Shown: positions 24,556 through 37,100 of the stretch, one piece after another
Layout of the letters: every line of letters starts with the position of its first letter
Numbering within the stretch: the stretch's first letter is position 1
Source of the DNA: Antedon bifida
Taxonomy: Eukaryota; Echinodermata; Crinoidea; Comatulida; Antedonidae
Assembly: GCA_963402885.1 (NCBI GenBank)
Contig: OY727099.1
Span: 16,201,001-16,265,000 of the forward strand
Direction: 5' to 3'
DNA length: 64,000 nt
Program-made: the position numbers and the translations under genes
Notes under the pieces: generated by a model
What the model was told of the DNA's origin: nothing
Database searches by the model: none
What the model saw: the letters and a program-made list of their open reading frames with translations, nothing else

Positions 24556-25248
24556 TCACATGGCATTTACCTGCTTGGACCCATCGATATATATCGTCGC
24601 TAGATCTATTGGCATTTGCCTGCTTGCGTTTACAGTGTAACGAGATAGGGATTTCCTATGTTAATGCACTGTTCGTATATAGCAGGAAAATGCCATAATT
24701 TCTCACAAAACCATAGATAGTGTTTTGCTATATCTTTTCTTTTAGGTAACTAATTTTGGTCGGATTTTCACATAAATATAGATAAAATGTTCCTTTTGAT
24801 CATATCACTCACCCAGCCTTCGTTAACCACCACTTTTTAAGAAATCGGTTTCTGAACTTGGCCTTCTTATCGGGTAATGTTTTTCATCGATCGTATTTGA
24901 CGACAAATGATGTTTTTCGTTTTATTATCGCCAACAATGGAAATTAAATTTTCTTTTTTGTATACGATAAAATAACATATACAGAAGAAGTGAACGTATG
25001 ATTATTATAAATGGTCAAATTTAATTTTTTTTCTTTGGTATTTTTTTGGCCAAAAAATATGGCATTTACCTGCTTGGAAATAGCACATTTGGCGATGGTC
25101 GCCGAAATACTTAACTTTAAATTTCAATTTTTTGCCAGTAGGTCTATATATGTGTGTAGTTTATAATGGTGAAGTTTTGATACGTTTTGATATTTTTTCT
25201 TTGAGATATAAGCAAATCAACCTTTGGTAGATGGCAGAAACCTGCTTA
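24556..25248 (+). repeat. Left terminal cluster of the GGCATTTACCTGCTT motif
   Basis: Copies lie at 24561-24578 (TGGCATTTACCTGCTTGG), 24609-24626 (TTGGCATTTGCCTGCTTG), 25060-25077 (TGGCATTTACCTGCTTGG) and 25232-25248 (a divergent copy, TGGCAGAAACCTGCTTA). A reverse-oriented copy, AGCAGGAAAATGCCA, is at 24681-24695. The spacing is irregular. The first copy plus ACC matches the right-end copy at 52465-52485 perfectly in inverted orientation (21 bp). This resembles the subterminal binding-site clusters of DNA transposons. Confidence 0.65.
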
Positions 25249-25618
25249 AGTCCAAATATAGCATACCTCGTAACTTTGGCTATAATTTGTTAAATCAGCT
25301 GAAACTCACGGAATGTTGTCATTTTATTATTTTTATTATATGGTATTAATATCAGAATTGTTAGTTTTTTAAAAAAATATTTATGATAAGTTTAAATTTT
25401 CCATATTTAAGGCGCTAGCTCTACTTTTCTTGATATTTTGTTGTTGAGGGCGGGGTTTTTTTGTTACCTCGACAAAAAGAGTTTTTTACGGTTAAAAAAC
25501 ATCGCTTAATTACACTTTTCAACAATAAAACAAATAATTTATTTGTTAAAAAATAATTAAAATAATATTTTACTGATCTTTATACATTAATTACACAGTA
25601 AACATGTTTAAATGTTAA
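25249..25618. other. AT-rich sequence without recognised feature
   Basis: There is no supported gene. A minus-strand splice-donor-like GAG|GTAACA lies near 25475, and a G-rich GAGGGCGGGG patch at about 25447-25456. I see nothing else. Confidence 0.4.
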
Positions 25619-26158
25619 GTTAGGGCTAGGCTTAGCCTGACCCAAAATCGAGACAAATTAAAAAACTCAACGAAAGTTATCTCCGAGTTTTTAAAAGAAT
25701 ACTTGGTTTACTAATGGTTTATTTCGTAATAAACCTTACCAAAATTAATCTAAAGTAAGTGTTAAGACATTAGTTGTTGTTTTCTTTATGGATATTAGTT
25801 CTTAAGGTTTAATATTAGGCTGATAGGCCTTATAAACTAGGCCTAGTAGGCCAGGCCCTAAATAAAGGCTAGGCCTACCTAGCCTAGGTGCTAGGCTAGA
25901 CCTTAGTTATGCCTAAAATGTTAGTACACAAGGAGAGTAGTTTATTCCCAAGCCGGTCTAGGTTAGGCCTACCTGTACTTTTTCAATTGTTTGTAAATAA
26001 GGCCTAGAGGCCTACTCTACCTATAAACATTAAACAATTAGGCTTCTGCTTTTGAGGCCTAGGCCTAGGGCCTAGGCCTACCCCCTACTAGGCTAGGCTA
26101 GGCCTACTAGGCCTAGGCTAGTTTGTTCTTGGACATTTTATGCTTATCAAACTAGACC
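25619..26158. repeat. AGGCCTA/CTAGGC-rich patch, left side of the block
   Basis: It has dense, irregular AGGCCTA, GCCTAGG and CTAGGCTA words, densest at about 26050-26125, making many short palindromes. A second patch of the same kind lies near the right end (52035-52210). The same words also occur inside the 1.5-kb element, so this may be a genome-wide compositional feature. Confidence 0.6.
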
Positions 26159-26360
26159 TATGCCCACAATCATAATTCTTACATAGTGTTATTTATAAAG
26201 CAAATAATTTATTATTATATTACTGTAGTGTTTTTGGTTAATATTATTATTTTAGACATTCAGGCTGGTTGAGTGTATTCTTCATGTTTTTTATTTATCC
26301 AATATACTACTAGGCCTAGTATTAGCAATATCTCTCTAAACTTCATTTCTTGTCTTTCAG

Positions 26361-26403
26361 ATAAATTGATGCCTCTTCAGAAACAATACCAGAATTTAGT
26401 ATG
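26361..26403 (+). other. Candidate exon with ATG
   Basis: It is preceded by a pyrimidine-rich acceptor ending TGTCTTTCAG and followed by ATG|GTAATT. An ATG at 26369 gives 11 codons plus two bases of a split codon. The frame is also open upstream to the acceptor, so it need not be the first coding exon. Confidence 0.3.
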
Positions 26404-26990
26404 GTAATTTTAAATTTATTGTATTGAGAATATTTACTTTTATTAAATATGATTACTGAATTTTTTTTTTACTATTAAAAAACAAACAGAATCATCATAC
26501 TACAAAATATAAACCAAAGGAACTTTAATCTATATCATAGCAATTTCATAATTTAACAAGTTTTTTTTCTAGTTTTATTCTTATGTAGTTTATCCAGCAA
26601 TTTCTTTAGTAACACTGTTTTTCATCAAGTTATGTGTGCATGCAGTGAACAAGGAGTGAATACTGGTAACTGGATATGTTTTTATTGGTGCATTTGTCAC
26701 TACTAACTATACTAATAATATACAAAATTGATATCCATTATATCAAAATATGTTTTATTCTTTCCCAACATTAGAAAAATACATTACATCACCGCTAACA
26801 CAATGTTCTATTTATTATTTCAAATGCTACTTCTTCTAAAACATGTCACCTTATTCGACTTAATTGTTTCTCTATAACATAAATTAATTTTATTTCATCA
26901 TCCATGTTTAATGAAAACAATGTTAAATCAGACTATTGAATATCATCTAAGTTTAGTTGTGTTTATAATGCATAACATTTTCTTTCTTAG

Positions 26991-27096
26991 AATAGAACAG
27001 TGACAAGTGTAATTATAATTGAAGGGAAATGTAAAACCATGAGGAATACCAATTAGGAAGCAACAGTAACAATACTCTGTTCTTTTAATTAAAAAG
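26991..27096 (+). other. Candidate non-coding or cassette exon
   Basis: It is bounded by TTTTCTTTCTTAG and AAAAAG|GTAAATC. Joining it to the 26361-26403 exon gives an immediate TGA, so if used it would be untranslated or truncating. Confidence 0.25.
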
Positions 27097-27242
27097 GTAA
27101 ATCATTTACTTATTATAATTGACTTTATGCCCATAGCAATTGTTAAAATCATGGATTAATATATTTCTATATGTAAGCCTATCCTTGATCATGAACTCAA
27201 AAACAGCAGACATGCTAACTGAAAAGTATAGGTATTAGTAAA

Positions 27243-27985
27243 CAATGATTAATGTAATCAGTTGAGAACACAACATTCAAGTAGTTGTACTTTTATCTGT
27301 GTTACATCTTCTCTCTATCTCTCTTTTATTATATCTCTGTTAGCTCTAACTGCATATTTTGTCTTATTAGTGTGTGAAGAAGGATAATTGATATGATTTT
27401 AGAAGAGGAAGATACCAAATAACAAGATGAGGGAAGATAAAATGAAGGGGAAACAAGAGAAGATGGTTAAATATAAGACTAGTATTATATTATAGCAATT
27501 ACTGTATAGTTTAATTATTATAAAATGAACATTAACCCATTTATTAACCCATCTATAAGATTAATATTAAATAACAGAGCACTCAAGGCAATGCCACAAT
27601 ATATAATATAACCTACCCATTTTTTTTCAAAAGAGTAACGGATGTCTTACAGTTAAAATAAAATGAGAAAGATTTGTTATGAGGAAATCTGGGGCAATTT
27701 TTGTGGAATTATTGTAAACCCAAAACTGGATTTGATTATTGAATATCAATTGATTTTGTTGTTGTTTTTTTTTATATACTTTCAGTTTCTGCTGTGGTTT
27801 CAATCAACCGCCACTTCACAAAATTCTTCAGGTAATTAATTAACTTTATGATTTTTTAAATTTAATGTTTTTTGCTTTACTAATATGTTACTTTTATTTA
27901 AACTACTAATAAACCACCATATAACTGATGCACACAATAGATGTAGTTAGTTTAATGATAGTAGGTGTAGTTATAATAGTCATTC
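27243..27985 (+). repeat. Direct duplication, copy 1 (contains the 46-bp candidate exon)
   Basis: This ~700-bp segment matches 29710-30415 at high identity, including the tract around CTAACTGCATATTTTGTCTT, an A/G-rich stretch at 27371-27465 and the candidate exon. Both copies end in the ~45-bp repeat array, so the repeated unit is probably segment plus array. Confidence 0.75.
27786..27831 (+). other. Candidate 46-bp exon, duplicated at 30232
   Basis: The acceptor is TATATACTTTCAG and the donor TTCAG|GTAATT. It completes the split codon from 26403 and encodes 15 further residues, including a Cys-Cys pair, ending in phase 0. A diverged copy lies at 30232-30272. Confidence 0.3.
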
Positions 27986-29715
27986 TTTAGTTGATTTAAA
28001 CAGAATGAATGAATGTAGCTGATCAATCATAAAAAAAATAGTTGATTATTTAGTTATTGTTTAGTAGGTGTAGTTGAAAATTACTAACTGTTTAGTTGAT
28101 TTCAACTTATTAAATGTAGTTTAATCAGTAATTGTTTAGTTGATTTGATGCTAGTAGGTGTAGTTCAAAATAAATGTAGTTTATTATTCAGTAAAATAGT
28201 TATTTAAACACAACATATTTTTGATAATTCAGTAATTGTTTAGTTGACTTGATTTATAGTATTTGTAGTTAATAGTTAGGATTGTTTAGTTGATTTAAAC
28301 ACAACAAATGTAGTTAAATGTAGTTTAATCAGTAATTGTTTAGTTGATTTAATCACAACAAATATAGTTGATTAATTAGTAAGTATCTACTTGATTCTAT
28401 GAAAGTAGATGTAGTTGATAATTAGTAAATGTTTAGTTGATTTAAACACAACAATTGTAAATTAATCAGTAAATGTTTAGTTGATTTAAACACAATAAAT
28501 GAGTTGCTTATTTAGTTATTGTTTAATTGATTTGAGGATAGTAAGTGTAGTTGAGAATTAGTCATTGTTTAGTTGATTTAAACTTATTAACTCTAGTTTA
28601 TTAGTTAATAACTGTTTACTTGTTTAGATGATAGTAGGTGTAGCTGATCAACTTATCAACACAATACATGTGGATGACTTAAACATAAATGTTGTTGATT
28701 TATCAGGAATTGCTTAGTTGATTTAAAAATAGTAGGTGTAGTTGAGAATTGTTAAGTGTTTAGTTTATTTAAACACAATAGATGTAGTTTATTATTTAGT
28801 TATTGTTTAGTTGATTTGATGATAGAAAATGTAGTTAATTTATCAGTCATTCTTTAGTTGATTTAATCACAATAAATGTAGTTTATTATTCAGTAAATAT
28901 TTAGTTATTTAAACACAATAGATGTAGTTGATTGATTAATTGGTAATTGTTTAGTTGATTTGATGATAGAAAGTGTAGTTGAGAATTATTAGGTATTTAG
29001 TATATTTCAACACAATTAATGTAGTTGCTTATTTAGTTATTGTTTAGTTGATTTGATGATAGTAAGTGTAGTTAATTTATCAGTCATTGATTAGTTGATT
29101 TAATCACAAGAAATGTAGTTTATTATTCAGTAAATATTTAGTTATTTAAACATAGATAATTTAGTAATTGTTTACTTGGTTTGGTAATAGTAGGTGTAGT
29201 TAATAGTTAAGATTGTTTAGTTGATTTAAACACAACAAATTTAGTTTAATCAGTAATTGTTTAGTTGATTTTATGATAGTAAGTGTAGTTGATGAATGTT
29301 AAATGTTTAGTTAATTTAAACACAACAAATGTAGTAATCAGTAATTGTTTAGTTGATTTTATGATAGTAAGTGTAGTTGATGAATGTTAAATGTTTAGTT
29401 AATTTAAACACAACAAATGTAGTAATCAGTAATTGTTTAGTTGATATAAACACAATACATTTAGTTGATTAGTCAGGGACTGTTTAGTTTATTTAATGAT
29501 AGTAGGTGTAATTTATTATTAGTATTTGTTTAGATGATTTAATCATAATAAATGTAGTTTAATAATTAGTAAGTGTTTACTTGTCTACATGATAGTAGGT
29601 GTAACTTAGCAGGTGTTGATTTAATCACAATACATCTAGTGGATTATTTAGTTATTGTTTAGTTGATTTAAACATAATAAATGTAGTTTAATCAATAATT
29701 GTTTAGTTGACAATT
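27927..29715 (+). repeat. Degenerate ~45-bp tandem array, first block
   Basis: Units alternate between TTTAGTTGATTTGATGATAG... and TTTAGTTGATTTAAACACAA..., each ~43-48 bp, with TGTAGTTGATAATTAGTAAT-like connectors. Divergence is high and longer blocks are duplicated: about 28556-29025 is nearly identical to 40718-41188. No coding potential. Confidence 0.85.
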
Positions 29716-30415
29716 ATTAATGTAATTATTTGAGAACACTACTTTTATCTGTGTTACATTTTATCTCTTATTACTCAGTTTATATCTGTGTTAGCTCTAA
29801 CTACATGTTTTGTCTTCTTAGAGCGTGAAGAAGATAATTGATAATATGATTTTAGAAGAGGAAGATACCAAATAACAAGATGAGGGAAGATAAAATGAAG
29901 GGGAAACAAGAGAAGATGGTTCAATATAAGACTAGTATTATATTATAGCAATTACTGTAATAGTTTAATTATTATAAAATGAACATTAACCCATTTTTAA
30001 AGTCTATCATATTATTATTAAATAATAGAGCACCCAAGTCAATGCCACAATGTATAATTTAACCCTACTCAAAAGAGTAACAGATGTCTTACAGTTAAAA
30101 TAAAATGAGAAATAGTAATTGTTATGGAAAAATCTGGGGCAATTGTTGTGGAATTATTGTAAACCCAAAACTGGATTTGATTATTGAATAATAATTGATT
30201 TTTGTTTTTTTTTTATTTTATATACTTTCAGTTTCTGCTGTGGTTTCAATCATCCTCCACATAATTCTTCAGGTAATTGATTAACTATATGATTTTTCGA
30301 GTTTTATGTTTTTTAATTTACTAACATGTTACTTTTATTTAAACTAATAATAAACCACCATATAACTGATGTACACAATAAATGTAGTTAGTTTAATGAT
30401 AGTAGGTGTAGTTGA
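29710..30415 (+). repeat. Direct duplication, copy 2
   Basis: This is the second copy of 27243-27985, with small indels, including loss of the CATTCAAGTAGTT segment present in copy 1. It contains the candidate exon at 30232-30272. Confidence 0.75.
30232..30272 (+). other. Diverged duplicate of the 46-bp candidate exon, frame lost
   Basis: Acceptor (ATATACTTTCAG) and donor (CTTCAG|GTAATT) are conserved, but a net loss of 5 bp makes it 41 bp and shifts the frame relative to 27786-27831. It looks like a decaying copy, or a non-coding exon. Confidence 0.3.
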
Positions 30416-30890
30416 TAATATTCATTCTTTAGTTAGTTTAATGATAGTAGGTGTAGTTGATAATAGTCATTCTTTAGTTAGTTTAATGATAGTAGGTGTA
30501 GTTGATGTTAGTCATTCTTTAGTTAGTTTAATGATAGTAGGTGTAGTTGATAGTTAGGATAGTTTAGTTGATTTAAACACAATAAATATAGTTAATTTTT
30601 ATGATAGTAGGTGTAGTTGATAATTAGTCATTCTTTAGTTGAATTAAACACAATGAATGTAGTTGATCAATCAGTAATTATTTACTTGATTTTATGAGAG
30701 TAGATGTAGTTGATAATTACTAATTTTTTAGATGATTAAAAAACACAATAAATGTAGTTGGTTTATTAGGAATTGTTTAGTTGATTTAATGATAGTATAT
30801 GTAGTTTATAATCAGTAATTGTTTAGCAGATTTTAAACACAATTAATGTAGTTGATTATTTAGTTAAACAATTAAAAACATCAATTTAGT
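30369..30890 (+). repeat. ~45-bp array, second block, with a regular 4-copy stretch
   Basis: Four nearly exact 45-bp units start at 30386, 30431, 30476 and 30521. The 45-bp period keeps a 62-codon repetitive frame open by chance; I do not call it a gene. The remainder is degenerate. Confidence 0.8.
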
Positions 30891-31165
30891 TTAGTTTAGT
30901 TGATTGTACTGTAGGACAAATTTAAACACAGCAATGCAGTTTAGTTGGTTGTGGAACAAAAGTGAACAGAGTTTAGTTTGGTTAATTGTTGTAGGACAAA
31001 TGTAGACACAACAATGTAGTTTAGTTTATTTGGTTGTAGGACAAATGCAGACACAGCAGTTCAGTTTAGTTAATTACCTTAGGAACAAATAAACACAAGA
31101 ATGCAGTTTAGTTTAGTTAGTTGTAGGACATAATATATTGATAAATAATATATTGACACAACATT
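30891..31165 (+). repeat. Short block related to the 92-bp array
   Basis: GTTTAGTT(G/T)GTTGTAGGACAAA-type units, as in 42356-44390, with AAACACA spacers. It grades into the 128-bp satellite at about 31166. Confidence 0.6.
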
Positions 31166-34100
31166 AAACTAGGGGTAACAAATGTAGGGGTACAGTTATT
31201 ATAGAACACAATTAAGAGTACATATTTTAGACAAATCTGAAAGTATAATAGGTTGAGAAATCATCTATTGAACAACTCAACAATACAGGACATTCAAGTA
31301 GTTCGACATGTGTAGAGGTACAGTTATTATAGAACACAATTAGGATTACATATTTTAGACAAATCTAACTGAATAAATTTTTGAGAAATCATCTATTGAA
31401 CAACTCAACAATACAGGACATTCAAGTAGTTAGACATGTGTAGGAGTACAGTTATTATAGAACATAATTAGGAGTACATATTTTAGACAAATCTAACAGA
31501 ATAAATTGTTGAGAAATTATCTATTAAACAACCCAATAATACAGGACATTCAAGTAGTTAGACATGTGTAGGGGTACAGTTATTATAGGACACAATTAGG
31601 AGTAAATATTTTAGACAAATCTGAAAGTATAATTGGTTGAGAAATCATCTATTGAACAACCCAATAATACAGGACATTCAAGTAGTTAGATATGTGTAGG
31701 GGTACAGTTATTATAGGACACAATTAGGAGTAAATATTTTAGACAAATCTGAAAGTATAATTGGTTGAGAAATCATCTATTAAACAACCCAATAATACAG
31801 GACATTCAAGTAGTTAGACATGTGTAGGGGTACAGTTATTATAGAACACAATTAGGAGTACATATTTTAGACAAATCTAACAGAATAAATTGTTGAGAAA
31901 TCATCTATTGAACAACCCAATAATACAGGACATTCAAGTAGTTAGACATGTGTAGGGGTACATTTATTATAGGACACAATTAGGAGTAAATATTTTAGAC
32001 AAATCTGAAAGTATAATTGGTTGAGAAATCATCTATTGAACAACCCAATAATACAGGACATTCAAGTAGTTAGACATGTGTACGGGTACAGTTATTATAG
32101 GACACAATTAGGAGTACATATTTTAGACAAATCTGAAAGTATAATTGGTTTAGAAATCATCTATTGAACAACCCAATAATACAGGACATTCAAGTAGTTA
32201 GACATGTGTAGGGGTACAGTTATTATAGAACACAATTAGGAGTAAATATTTTAGACAAATCTGAAAGTATAATTGGTTTAGAAATCATCTATTAAACAAC
32301 CCAATAATACAGGACATTCAAGTAGTTAGACATGTGTAGGGGTACAGTTATTATAGAACACAATTAGGAGTACATATTTTAGACAAATCTAACAGAATAA
32401 ATTGTTGAGAAATCATCTATTGAACAACCCAATAATACAGGACATTCAAGTAGTTAGACATGTGTAGGGGTACAGTTATTATAGAACACAAATTAAGAGT
32501 ACATATTGTAGACAAATCTAACAGAATAAATTGTTGAGAAATCATCTATTGAACAACCCAATAATACAGGACATTCAAGTAGATAGACATGTGTAGGGGT
32601 ACAGTTATTATAGAACACAAATTAAGAGTACATATTGTAGACAAATCTAACAGAATAAATTGTTGAGAAATCATCTATTGAACAACCCAATAATACAGGA
32701 CATTCAAGTAGTTAGACATGTGTAGGGGTACATTTATTATAGGACACAATTAGGAGTAAATATTTTAGACAAATCTGAAAGTATAATTGGTTGAGAAATC
32801 ATCTATTGAACAACCCAATAATACAGGACATTCAAGTAGTTAGACATGTGTAGGGGTACAGTTATTATAGGACACAATTAGGAGTAAATATTTTAGACAA
32901 ATCTGAAAGTATAATTGGTTGAGAAATCATCTATTGAACAACCCAATAATACAGGACATTCAAGTAGAGACATGTGTAGGGGTACAGTTATTATAGAACA
33001 CAAATTAAGAGTACATATTGTAGACAAATCTAACAGAATAAATTGTTGAGAAATCATCTATTGAACAACCCAATAATACAGGACATTCAAGTAGATAGAC
33101 ATGTGTAGGGGTACAGCTATTATAGAGCACAATTAAGAGTACATATTGTAGACAAATCTAACAGTATAATTGGTTGAGAAATCATCTATTGAACAACCCA
33201 ATAATACAGGACATTCAAGTAGTTAGACATGTGTAGGGGTACAGTTATTATAGGACACAATTAGGAGTAAATATTTTAGACAAATCTAACAGAATAAATT
33301 GTTGAGAAATCATCTATTGAACAACCCAATAATACAGGACATTCAAGTAGATAGACATGTGTAGGGGTACAGTTATTATAGAGCACAATTAAGAGTACAT
33401 ATTGTAGACAAATCTAACAGTATAATTGGTTGAGAAATCATCTATTGAACAACCCAATAATACAGGACATTCAAGTAGTTAGACATGTGTAGGGGTACAG
33501 TTATTATAGGACACAATTAGGAGTAAATATTTTAGACAAATCTGAAAGTATAATTGGTTTAGAAATCATCTATTGAACAACCCAATAATACAGGACATTC
33601 AAGTAGTTAGACATGTGTGGGGGTACAGTTATTATAGGACACAATTAGGAGTAAATATTTTAGACAAATCTGAAAGTATAATTGGTTGAGAAATCATCTA
33701 TTAAACAACCCAATAATACAGGACATTCAAGTAGTTAGACATGTGTAGGGGTACAGTTATTATAGAACACAATTAGGAGTACATATTTTAGACAAATCTA
33801 ACAGAATAAATTGTTGAGAAATCATCTATTGAACAACCCAATAATACAGGACATTCAAGTAGTTAGACATGTGTGGGGGTACAGTTATTATAGGACACAA
33901 TTAGGAGTAAATATTTTAGACAAATCTGAAAGTATAATTGGTTGAGAAATCATCTATTAAACAACCCAATAATACAGGACATTCAAGTAGTTAGACATGT
34001 GTAGGGGTACAGTTATTATAGAACACAATTAGGAGTACATATTTTAGACAAATCTAACAGAATAAATTGTTGAGAAATCATCTATTGAACAACCCAATAA

Positions 34101-37100
34101 TACAGGACATTCAAGCAGTTAGACATGTGTAGGGGTACAGTTATTATAGGACACAATTAGGAGTAAATATTTTAGACAAATCTGAAAGTATAATTGGTTT
34201 AGAAATCATCTATTGAACAACCCAATAATACAGGACATTCAAGTAGTTAGACATGTGTAGGGGTACAGTTATTATAGGACACAATTAGGAGTAAATATTT
34301 TAGACAAATCTGAAAGTATAATTGGTTGAGAAATCATCTATTGAACAACCCAATAATACAGGACATTCAAGTAGTTAGACATGTGTAGGGGTACAGTTAT
34401 TATAGAACACAAATTAAGAGTACATATTGTAGACAAATCTAACAGAATAAATTGTTGAGAAATCATCTATTGAACAACCCAATAATACAGGACATTCAAG
34501 TAGATAGACATGTGTAGGGGTACAGTTATTATAGAGCACAATTAAGAGTACATATTGTAGACAAATCTAACAGTATAATTGGTTGAGAAATCATCTATTG
34601 AACAACCCAATAATACAGGACATTCAAGTAGTTAGACATGTGTAGGGGTACAGTTATTATAGGACACAATTAGGAGTAAATATTTTAGACAAATCTGAAA
34701 GTATAATTGGTTTAGAAATCATCTATTGAACAACCCAATAATACAGGACATTCAAGTAGTTAGACATGTGTAGGGGTACAGTTATTATAGGACACAATTA
34801 GGAGTACATATTGTAGACAAATCTAACAGAATAAATTGTTGAGAAATCATCTATTGAACAACCCAATAATACAGGACATTCAAGTAGATAGACATGTGTA
34901 GGGGTACAGTTATTATAGAGCACAATTAAGAGTACATATTGTAGACAAATCTGAAAGTATAATTGGTTTAGAAATCATCTATTGAACAACCCAATAATAC
35001 AGGACATTCAAGTAGTTAGACATGTGTAGGGGTACAGTTATTATAGGACACAATTAGGAGTAAATATTTTAGACAAATCTGAAAGTATAATTGGTTGAGA
35101 AATCATCTATTAAACAACCCAATAATACAGGACATTCAAGTAGTTAGATATGTGTAGGGGTACAGTTATTATAGAACACAAATTAAGAGTACATATTTTA
35201 GACAAATCTGAAAGTATAATTGGTTGAGAAATCATCTATTGAACAACCCAATAATACAGGACATTCAAGTAGTTAGACATGTGTAGGGGTACAGTTATTA
35301 TAGAACACAAATTAAGAGTACATATTGTAGACAAATCTAACAGAATAAATTGTTGAGAAATCATCTATTGAACAACCCAATAATACAGGACATTCAAGTA
35401 GATAGACATGTGTAGGGGTACAGCTATTATAGAGCACAATTAAGAGTACATATTGTAGACAAATCTAACAGTATAATTGGTTGAGAAATCATCTATTGAA
35501 CAACCCAATAATACAGGACATTCAAGTAGTTAGACATGTGTAGGGGTACAGTTATTATAGAACACAATTAGGAGTACATATTTTAGACAAATCTAACAGA
35601 ATAAATTGTTGAGAAATCATCTATTGAACAACCCAATAATACAGGACATTCAAGCAGTTAGACATGTGTAGGGGTACAGTTATTATAGAACACAATTAGG
35701 AGTACATATTTTAGACAAATCTGAAAGTATAATTGGTTGAGAAATCATCTATTGAACAACCCAATAATACAGGACATTCAAGTAGATAGACATGTGTAGG
35801 GGTACAGTTATTATAGAACACAATTAGGAGTAAATATTTTAGACAAATCTGAAAGTATAATTGGTTGAGAAATCATCTATTGAACAACCCAATAATACAG
35901 GACATTCAAGTAGTTAGACATGTGTAGGGGTACAGTTATTATAGGACACAATTAGGAGTAAATATTTTAGACAAATCTGAAAGTATAATTGGTTTAGAAA
36001 TCATCTATTGAACAACCCAATAATACAGGACATTCAAGTAGTTAGACATGTGTAGGGGTACAGTTATTATAGGACACAATTAGGAGTACATATTTTAGAC
36101 AAATCTGAAAGTATAATTGGTTGAGAAATCATCTATTAAACAACCCAATAATACAGGACATTCAAGTAGTTAGACATGTGTAGGGGTACAGTTATTATAG
36201 AACACAATTAGGAGTACATATTTTAGACAAATCTGAAAGTATAATTGGTTGAGAAATCATCTATTGAACAACCCAATAATACAGGACATTCAAGTAGATA
36301 GACATGTGTAGGGGTACAGTTATTATAGAACACAATTAGGAGTAAATATTTTAGACAAATCTGAAAGTATAATTGGTTGAGAAATCATCTATTGAACAAC
36401 CCAATAATACAGGACATTCAAGTAGTTAGACATGTGTAGGGGTACAGTTATTATAGGACACAGTTAGGAGTAAATATTTTAGACAAATCTGAAAGTATAA
36501 TTGGTTGAGAAATCATCTATTGAACAACCCAATAATACAGGACATTCAAGTAGTTAGACATGTGTAGGGGTACAGTTATTATAGGACACAATTAGGAGTA
36601 AATATTTTAGACAAATCTGAAAGTATAATTGGTTGAGAAATCATCTATTGAACAACCCAATAATACAGGACATTCAAGTAGTTAGACATGTGTAGGGGTA
36701 CAGTTATTATAGAACACAAATTAAGAGTACATATTGTAGACAAATCTAACAGAATAAATTGTTGAGAAATCATCTATTGAACAACCCAATAATACAGGAC
36801 ATTCAAGTAGATAGACATGTGTAGGGGTACAGTTATTATAGAGCACAATTAAGAGTACATATTGTAGACAAATCTAACAGTATAATTGGTTGAGAAATCA
36901 TCTATTGAACAACCCAATAATACAGGACATTCAAGTAGTTAGACATGTGTAGGGGTACAGTTATTATAGGACACAATTAGGAGTAAATATTTTAGACAAA
37001 TCTGAAAGTATAATTGGTTTAGAAATCATCTATTGAACAACCCAATAATACAGGACATTCAAGTAGTTAGACATGTGTAGGGGTACAGTTATTATAGGAC

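Noticed and set aside
27371-27465. A/G-rich segment after GTCTTATTAG as a coding exon
   Set aside because: All three frames contain early stops and the downstream GTTAAA is a poor donor. It may only be conserved because it lies in the ~700-bp duplication.
30369-30557. 62-codon repetitive hydrophobic frame
   Set aside because: It is the translation of four 45-bp tandem units; period divisible by three, no start context and no homology.
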